Source of the DNA: Comamonadaceae bacterium
GTDB lineage: Bacteria; Pseudomonadota; Gammaproteobacteria; Burkholderiales; Burkholderiaceae_C
Direction of reading: 5' to 3'
Assembly (NCBI GenBank): GCA_027490485.1
Contig: JAIXYA010000065.1
Location: 1 to 5,473 of the forward strand
DNA length: 5,473 nt
The notes under the pieces were generated by a model that worked only from the letters and a program-made list of their open reading frames with translations, made no database searches and had not been told where the DNA came from. Position 1 is the first letter of the stretch. Every line of letters begins with the position of its first letter. Below are positions 1 to 3,994 of this stretch, in pieces. A program made the translations under genes and the position numbers.

Positions 1-700
1 AATCCACTTGAAGAGGTGTAATCGAAACATGACCTTGGGATGTCGCAAAGAAATCAGTGTCATGCGCTTCATCTCGGGCTGGACCTGCGCCACCGATCCA
101 GTACATGGTCTCGCCACGCGGACTTTCCTGTGTGATGACACGCTGCGCCGGGTGCCGACGCCCCAAGCGACAGACTTTAGCCGCCCCTAGTTGCTCTACA
201 GGCAAGTTAGGAATATTGACATTCAAAAGCCAAGGTGAACCATTTGCTTGATGAGATGACATTAAAGTTTGTACCAAATGTTTTGCATAAGCAGCAGCAT
301 CCTTGATACGGACCCAATCTCTGTCGACTTGCGAGAAAGCGATGGCAGGTACCCCCATCAGATAGCCTTCCATTGCCGCCCCAACAGTGCCAGAATAAAT
401 CGTATCGTCTCCCATGTTGGCGCCGTTATTGATGCCAGAGACGACCAAGTCGGGTTTGTAACCAAGTAAGCCAGTCAAGGCAATATGAACGCAATCAGCC
501 GGAGTACCTGTGACGTATCTAAAGCCATTGCTGGCAGTGCGAATATAGATGGGTGAATGCAAAGTCAACGCATTAGATTTAGCGCTGTTATTTTGCTCAG
601 GAGCAACCACCTCAACTTGAGCAATATCCTTCAATGCCTCGTACAAAGCGATAATGCCAAGCGCTTGGTAACCATCATCATTGGAAATAAGAATTTTCAT
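1..700 (-). CDS. surE: 5'/3'-nucleotidase SurE (3' end cut off by window edge)
   Basis: Metal-dependent cytoplasmic phosphatase that removes phosphate from nucleoside 5'- and 3'-monophosphates; the family is linked to stationary-phase survival. Translating the minus strand from the ATG at 700-698 gives 233 uninterrupted residues running off the left edge; E. coli SurE has 253, so about 20 residues are missing. Visible motifs are NDDG at 7-10 (metal-binding D8, D9), S39 in the [11 protein letters not shown] block, TGTPADCV at 64-71, [12 protein letters not shown] at 88-99 (N91 aligns with the E. coli metal ligand N92) and YSGTV at 102-106. RHPA and the YWIG block follow near the C-terminus. 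A GGGAAG ribosome-binding site (complement of 705-710) lies 4 bases upstream of the start. One oddity: L14 replaces the usual proline of the APGI motif. In many proteobacteria surE precedes pcm, nlpD and rpoS; those would lie off the left edge. Family identity is secure. Confidence 0.96.
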   Translation of the reverse strand, partial: MKILISNDDGYQALGIIALYEALKDIAQVEVVAPEQNNSAKSNALTLHSPIYIRTASNGFRYVTGTPADCVHIALTGLLGYKPDLVVSGINNGANMGDDTIYSGTVGAAMEGYLMGVPAIAFSQVDRDWVRIKDAAAYAKHLVQTLMSSHQANGSPWLLNVNIPNLPVEQLGAAKVCRLGRRHPAQRVITQESPRGETMYWIGGAGPARDEAHDTDFFATSQGHVSITPLQVD

Positions 701-720
701 GCGGCTTCCCATAAAGTGTC

Positions 721-749
721 ATTGTAGGGTTTGAGCTTACAGATGAAAA
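721..749 (-). promoter_or_regulatory. candidate sigma70 promoter of surE
   Basis: On the minus strand a TTTTCA -35-like box (complement of 744-749) and a TACAAT -10-like box (complement of 721-726) are 17 bases apart. Transcription would start about 14 bases before the surE ATG. The -35 match is only 4 of 6, and its A/T-rich surroundings make chance matches easy. Confidence 0.3.
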
Positions 750-760
750 AAGTCTTTTTT
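746..760. repeat. 15-base A/T-rich palindrome between divergent genes
   Basis: AAAAAAG and CTTTTTT form perfect 7-base inverted arms around a single central T. The element sits midway between the divergent surE and oxidoreductase genes. It overlaps the -35 areas of both candidate promoters. It could be an operator or simply a flexible or bent A/T tract; with only one G:C pair per arm it would be a poor RNA hairpin. Confidence 0.3.
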
Positions 761-786
761 AACCTTATTTGTGGTTTACATAAAAT
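759..786 (+). promoter_or_regulatory. candidate sigma70 promoter of the quinone oxidoreductase-like gene
   Basis: TTAACC (759-764, 4 of 6 to TTGACA) and TAAAAT (781-786, 5 of 6 to TATAAT) are separated by 16 bases. Transcription would start near 793, leaving a leader of about 24 bases that contains the weak ribosome-binding site AAAGAAAG at 803-810. Confidence 0.35.
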
Positions 787-816
787 GAATTCCATATCCC
801 TTAAAGAAAGATAACG

Positions 817-1791
817 ATGAAAGCTTGGCTTTGTGAGAACCCCATTGGTGTAGAAGCGCTTAAGTGGGTAGATTTGCCTACACCCCAACCTGGCCCTGAA
901 GAAGTGCTCATTGAAATTAAAGCAGCAAGCCTCAATTTCCCTGACATTTTAATTGTTCAAAACAAGTACCAAATGAAGCCAAGCCTTCCTTTTGTTCCTG
1001 GGTCAGAGTACGCTGGTGTTATCCAATCAATAGGATCTGAGGTTAAGCATCTGGCTGTTGGTCAAGCAGTGGCTTGCTTATCTGGCACAGGTGGGTTTGG
1101 CACACACACAATTGCCCCTGCCAAACTTTGCGTCCTACTTCCCCTTGAATTTCCCATGGTTGATGCCGCGGCTTTCATCATGATTTATGCAACCTCTTAC
1201 CATGCCTTGGTTGATCGCGCAGAACTCAAGGCAGGTGAAACGGTTTTGGTGCTCGGAGCAGCAGGTGGCGTAGGTTCAGCCGCTATTCAAATCGCAAAAG
1301 CAATGGGGGCCAGAGTCATTGCTCCGGCATCCACGCAAGCCAAGTTTGATCTTTGCAAAAATTTAGGCGCAGATGAGGTCATCAACTACAGCCAAGACAA
1401 CTTGCGCGATCAAATTAAATTATTGACGCAAGGAAAAGGACCTGACGTCTTATACGACCCCGTTGGCGGCGATTTTGCAGAACCCGCATTCAGATCCATT
1501 GCTTGGCGCGGCAGGTACTTGGTAGTCGGTTTTGCTGCTGGTCCTATCCCGTCTTTACCCTTGAATTTGGCGCTTTTGAAAGGCGCATCTATCGTTGGCG
1601 TTTTTTGGGGAGATTTCGCCAAAAGAGAACCCAAAGCAAATGCCCAAATGATGGCAACTCTGCTGGAATGGTACGGAAGTGGAAAGATAAAACCCCATAT
1701 CGACTCTACCGTCAATATGGAAAATCTGCTTCAGGCCTATTCGCGAATGGGTTCGCGTGAGGTCATGGGCAAGTTGGTACTTGTCAACTAA
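817..1791 (+). CDS. zinc-independent NAD(P)H:quinone oxidoreductase-like protein (MDR family)
   Basis: A 324-residue soluble medium-chain dehydrogenase/reductase of the quinone oxidoreductase (QOR) branch. Family members pass hydride from NADPH to quinones or other activated carbonyl/alkene compounds; the actual substrate cannot be read from the sequence. The N-terminal GroES-like domain (about 1-120) holds the family block around LNFPDIL at 39-45 and PFVPGSEYAG at 58-67. The Rossmann domain starts with the nucleotide-binding AAGGVGSAAIQIAKAMGA (148-165), followed by LGADEVINY (183-191) and YDPVGGD (213-219). The structural-zinc cysteine cluster and catalytic zinc ligands of alcohol dehydrogenases are absent, as expected for QOR. 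Full length matches the family (about 320-330). The ATG at 817 directly begins the conserved MKAWLCENP start, with a weak AAAGAAAG site 6 bases upstream. It diverges from surE and is followed by its own probable terminator. Confidence 0.92.
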   Translation: MKAWLCENPIGVEALKWVDLPTPQPGPEEVLIEIKAASLNFPDILIVQNKYQMKPSLPFVPGSEYAGVIQSIGSEVKHLAVGQAVACLSGTGGFGTHTIAPAKLCVLLPLEFPMVDAAAFIMIYATSYHALVDRAELKAGETVLVLGAAGGVGSAAIQIAKAMGARVIAPASTQAKFDLCKNLGADEVINYSQDNLRDQIKLLTQGKGPDVLYDPVGGDFAEPAFRSIAWRGRYLVVGFAAGPIPSLPLNLALLKGASIVGVFWGDFAKREPKANAQMMATLLEWYGSGKIKPHIDSTVNMENLLQAYSRMGSREVMGKLVLVN

Positions 1792-1811
1792 ACTGTCAAA
1801 GCGAAATAATG

Positions 1812-1842
1812 GCAAAATCTCTTCTTGAGATAATGCTTTTTT
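1812..1842 (+). terminator. probable rho-independent terminator after the oxidoreductase gene
   Basis: The stem GCA-AA-ATCTC (1812-1821), loop TTCTT (1822-1826) and GAGAT-AA-TGC (1827-1836) are followed directly by six T (1837-1842). An unpaired AA/AA bulge splits the stem into 3 and 5 base pairs, so it may be leaky. It lies 20 bases past the stop codon. Confidence 0.5.
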
Positions 1843-1854
1843 GCTAGTTATGTT
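1825..1854 (+). promoter_or_regulatory. weak candidate promoter of the PuuD-like gene
   Basis: TTGAGA (1825-1830, 5 of 6 to TTGACA) and TATGTT (1849-1854, 4 of 6 to TATAAT) are 18 bases apart. The -35 box lies inside the right arm of the preceding terminator. Read-through from the upstream gene is an alternative source of transcription. Confidence 0.25.
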
Positions 1855-1877
1855 TTGTTCAACTTCTAAGGTGCTCA

Positions 1878-2471
1878 ATGAGTCAAATTTTGCAATCCCT
1901 TTATAAAACTCTGCTTGCAGGGTTGGTGTTATTGATTTTGGTTATCTGGATAGCCTCGACTGTCTCTGGCCAGCCCATACAGTTTGGTCACGCTTGGGGC
2001 ACGTTTGTGATGAGATGGCTTCACGTCGTCACTGGCATCATGTGGATTGGCTTGCTTTGGTATTTCAACTTCGTTCAAATTCCATCCATGGCCAGCATCC
2101 CTGATGAGCAAAAACCAGCCATCAGCAAAGTTATTGCCCCGACAGCCTTGTTTTGGTTTCGTTATGGTGCACTAGCGACTGTGGTCACTGGTTTGCTCTT
2201 GGCTTGGATGCAAAAATACCTTTTCCTTGCCCTGACGCTTCAAGTTCCATTCGCGGCCATCGGTATCGGAATGTGGATTGCCCTGATCATGGCCTTCAAT
2301 GTTTGGTTCATCATTTGGCCTAACCAGAAAAAGGCCTTAGGTATGGTTGTTGTCGAGCCTGCTGAAAAAGCCAAGGCTGCCAGAACTGCAATGTTGACCT
2401 CGCGTATCAACACTTTGCTTTCCATCACCATGCTTTACATGATGGTTGCCCAACAAAATGGCGGACTTTAA
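1878..2471 (+). CDS. integral membrane protein, PuuD-like (urate oxidase N-terminal domain family), no cytochrome domain
   Basis: A 197-residue inner-membrane protein. Hydrophobic spans lie near 11-30, 43-67, 90-111, 121-147 and 178-192. The segment FVMRWLHVVTGIMWIGLLWY (43-62) and the later FNVWFIIWPNQKKAL (140-154) match the membrane domain of the bacterial urate hydroxylase PuuD family (Urate_ox_N, formerly DUF989). Full-length PuuD carries a C-terminal cytochrome c domain; here the protein ends at 197 and has no cysteine at all, so it cannot hold a CxxCH haem site. H38 and H49 are its only histidines, and H49 is the one in the conserved WLHV block. Similar short homologues occur in Comamonadaceae, some under a misleading NusG or PuuD label. 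Urate oxidation by this protein is unproven. An AAGGTG site (1868-1873) lies 4 bases before the ATG. Family assignment is from recall of sequence patterns. Confidence 0.85.
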   Translation: MSQILQSLYKTLLAGLVLLILVIWIASTVSGQPIQFGHAWGTFVMRWLHVVTGIMWIGLLWYFNFVQIPSMASIPDEQKPAISKVIAPTALFWFRYGALATVVTGLLLAWMQKYLFLALTLQVPFAAIGIGMWIALIMAFNVWFIIWPNQKKALGMVVVEPAEKAKAARTAMLTSRINTLLSITMLYMMVAQQNGGL

Positions 2472-2493
2472 GCTCTAAACTTCTTTAACTAAC

Positions 2494-2532
2494 AAAAAAA
2501 CCGCGCCAAGTAATGACTTGGCGCGGTTTTTT
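2494..2532. terminator. strong bidirectional rho-independent terminator
   Basis: A perfect 11-base G/C-rich stem, CCGCGCCAAGT (2501-2511) and ACTTGGCGCGG (2516-2526), encloses the loop AATG. Seven A (2494-2500) lie on the left and six T (2527-2532) on the right, so it works in both directions. It ends the plus-strand PuuD-like gene (stop at 2471) and the minus-strand aminotransferase/small-protein unit. The T run overlaps the stop codon of the small minus-strand gene. Confidence 0.93.
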
Positions 2533-2662
2533 ATTCCTTGGGCTCTGTGGAATCTAGTCGCTCTTTTTCTCGTTTTAACTTTTCCTGCTTGAGTTCTTTC
2601 AGTTGAAAATAAGCAAAGACAAAAACCAGAAGAAAAATCCCCAATTCAATCCACATACCCAT
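2531..2662 (-). CDS. 43-residue single-span membrane protein, function unknown
   Basis: The minus-strand reading frame starts with ATG at 2662-2660, or with a second in-frame ATG at 2656-2654, and ends with TAA at 2533-2531. It begins MGMWIELGIFLLVFVFAYFQ, giving one hydrophobic span at about 4-20, followed by a strongly charged K/E/R-rich tail (22-37) ending in PKE. This suggests a membrane-anchored peptide with a cytoplasmic helical tail. It starts 19 bases after the aminotransferase stop codon and stops inside the shared terminator, filling the gap exactly, which supports a real operon-distal gene. An AGGG sits 10 bases before the first ATG, so translation may depend partly on coupling to the upstream gene. 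I believe similar short reading frames occur in Comamonadaceae, but I cannot name a family. Confidence 0.7.
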   Translation of the reverse strand: MGMWIELGIFLLVFVFAYFQLKELKQEKLKREKERLDSTEPKE

Positions 2663-2681
2663 GGTTCTGAAGCCCTAGAGC

Positions 2682-3839
2682 TTAGGCAGCAACAGGCAGT
2701 TTTTCAGTGAAACCCAGTTTGGTCAGCGCTGTCTCAAGGTGAGCAACGCTTCTGTCAATATTGTGAAGTTTTTCTAGACCGAACAAACCAATCCTAAAAC
2801 TCATAAAGTCTGGTCGTTCATCGCATTGCAAAGGAACACCGGCGGCAGTCTGAAGACCAAGAGCCAAAAACTTTTTACTGTTTTGAATCTCGGGGTCGGT
2901 TGTGTAACTGACAACCACGCCAGGAGCTTTAAATCCATCTGCAGCAACACTGACAAACCCGCGACTTTCTAAGAGATCGCGAACACGTGAGCCTAAATCA
3001 ATTTGTTCTTGACGGACTTTTGCAAAACCGTAGGTCTTTGTTTCTTGCATGACTTCACGCAAACGGGAAAGCGCATCGGTAGGCATGGTGGTGTGATAAG
3101 AATGGGTACCCTTTTCATAGCCTTCCATGATCTGAAGCCATTTTTTCAGATCACATGCAAAACTGGAACTTTGCGTACTGTCGATATGCTTTCTGGCACG
3201 CTCACTGAGCATGACCATGGCACAACAAGGGGAGCCACTCCAGCCTTTTTGAGGGGCGCTGACAAGCACATCCACGCCAGTAGAAGCCATGTTGACCCAC
3301 ATGGCACCAGAGGCAATACAGTCTAAAACCAGCAAACCGCCCACTTGGTGAACGGCATCTGAAACAGACCGCAGGTAATCATCAGGCAGGATCATGCCAG
3401 CAGATGTTTCAACATGAGGGGCAAAAACAACTGCTGGCTTGTGCAGTGCAATAGCGGCAACAACCTCTTCAATGGGTGCAGGAATCCATGAAGATTGTGG
3501 ATCATGCGAATCTAACTGGCGAGCTTTGATGACAACAGATTCAGCGGGAATTTGGCCCATGTCGAAAATTTGTGACCAGCGATAACTAAACCAGCCATTG
3601 CGAATAACCATGACCTTTTGACCATGCGCAAACTGCCTCGCCACAGCTTCCATTCCAAAAGTGCCACTTCCAGGAACCAATACAGCAGAGGGCGCTTGGT
3701 ATACCTCTTTTAAAATGGCAGAAATATCCTTCATGACCCCCTGAAATTTCTGGGACATGTGGTTCAGTGCTCTGTCTGTATAAACAACTGAGAATTCTAA
3801 AAGTCCATCGGGATCTATATCAGAGAGTAAACCAGCCAT
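2682..3839 (-). CDS. class V PLP-dependent aminotransferase (alanine/serine-glyoxylate type)
   Basis: A 385-residue fold-type I pyridoxal-phosphate enzyme expected to move an amino group between a small amino acid (alanine or serine) and an oxo acid such as glyoxylate or pyruvate; its exact substrates are not readable. Visible elements are the phosphate-binding PGSGTFGMEA (56-65), APHVETSAG (140-148) where family members contact the cofactor, D173 in LLVLDCIASG (pairs with the pyridine nitrogen), K198 in SAPQKGW (Schiff-base lysine) and R349 in SFRIGLFG (substrate carboxylate). Length fits the family (about 370-400). The start at MAGLLSDIDPDG is chosen because GGAG lies 7 bases upstream. A longer in-frame start would translate the 3' half of the tRNA-His gene. 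It lies 33 bases after that tRNA and 19 before the small membrane protein gene, probably in one transcript. A PucG-like ureidoglycine role is possible but unsupported. Confidence 0.93.
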   Translation of the reverse strand: MAGLLSDIDPDGLLEFSVVYTDRALNHMSQKFQGVMKDISAILKEVYQAPSAVLVPGSGTFGMEAVARQFAHGQKVMVIRNGWFSYRWSQIFDMGQIPAESVVIKARQLDSHDPQSSWIPAPIEEVVAAIALHKPAVVFAPHVETSAGMILPDDYLRSVSDAVHQVGGLLVLDCIASGAMWVNMASTGVDVLVSAPQKGWSGSPCCAMVMLSERARKHIDSTQSSSFACDLKKWLQIMEGYEKGTHSYHTTMPTDALSRLREVMQETKTYGFAKVRQEQIDLGSRVRDLLESRGFVSVAADGFKAPGVVVSYTTDPEIQNSKKFLALGLQTAAGVPLQCDERPDFMSFRIGLFGLEKLHNIDRSVAHLETALTKLGFTEKLPVAA

Positions 3840-3846
3840 AGCAATA

Positions 3847-3850
3847 CTCC
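3847..3850 (-). promoter_or_regulatory. ribosome-binding site that fixes the aminotransferase start
   Basis: GGAG on the minus strand lies 7 bases before the ATG at 3839. It settles the start at MAGLLSD rather than at the upstream in-frame ATG at 3905, which falls inside tRNA-His. Confidence 0.8.
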
Positions 3851-3872
3851 AGTAAAAGGGGGAGAAAAAAAT

Positions 3873-3948
3873 TGGGGTGGCTGACGGGACTCGAACCCGC
3901 GACAACAGGAATCACAATCCTGGACTCTACCAGCTGAGCTACAGCCAC
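3873..3948 (-). tRNA. tRNA-His, anticodon GTG
   Basis: The 76-base cloverleaf is complete on the minus strand. The acceptor stem GTGGCTG pairs perfectly with CAGCCAC, the D stem is GCTC/GAGT, and the anticodon stem CAGGA/TCCTG (with C27-G43 as its outer pair) frames the loop TTGTGAT. Anticodon GTG is at 3915-3913. The T stem GCGGG/CCCGT carries the loop TTCGAGT. CCA is encoded (3875-3873) after C73. Base 3949 supplies a G at position -1 opposite C73, the identity pair for histidyl-tRNA synthetase, so the mature RNA probably starts at 3949 (77 bases). Seven T follow one base after the CCA end, but the aminotransferase begins 33 bases on, so the tRNA is likely processed from a longer transcript. 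Confidence 0.98.
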
Positions 3949-3960
3949 CATTGAAAAGTA

Positions 3961-3992
3961 ATTATAAGACTTGATGCAACTAAAGAAATCAA
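3961..3992 (-). promoter_or_regulatory. promoter of tRNA-His and probably the downstream aminotransferase unit
   Basis: A perfect TATAAT (complement of 3961-3966) is followed about 12 bases later by the mature tRNA 5' end. The best -35 candidate, TTGATT (complement of 3987-3992), is 20 bases away, longer than the ideal 17. Promoter strength is uncertain, and read-through from ppiD may contribute. Confidence 0.5.
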
Positions 3993-3993
3993 G
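3970..3993 (-). repeat. inverted repeat just after the ppiD stop codon
   Basis: CTTGAT (3970-3975) and ATCAAG (3988-3993) form a 6-base stem with a 12-base loop directly after the TAA of ppiD (3997-3995). No T run follows on the minus strand, so it would be at best a weak or rho-assisted terminator or a 3'-end protecting hairpin. It overlaps the candidate -35 box for tRNA-His. Confidence 0.3.
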
Positions 3994-3994
3994 A

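Noticed and set aside
1..470. Plus-strand reading frames at 8-190, 57-251 and 269-469
   Set aside because: All lie antisense to surE, which is uninterrupted and fully conserved across the region.
697..888. 63-residue minus-strand reading frame spanning the divergent promoter region
   Set aside because: It covers the intergenic region and the antisense of the oxidoreductase start, overlaps the surE start, and shows no family features.
1410..1878. Antisense reading frames of 101 and 107 residues over the oxidoreductase gene
   Set aside because: They are shadows of a well-conserved coding frame, with no ribosome-binding site or recognisable motif.
1878..3839. A purine-degradation cluster (PuuD-like gene plus PucG-like aminotransferase)
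   Set aside because: The genes converge and are separated by a strong terminator, the PuuD-like protein lacks the cytochrome, and nothing specific points to ureidoglycine as substrate.
3840..3905. Upstream ATG extending the aminotransferase by 22 residues (MSRVRVPSATP...)
   Set aside because: These residues are translated tRNA-His 3' sequence, a common annotation artefact; the GGAG site fits the ATG at 3839.
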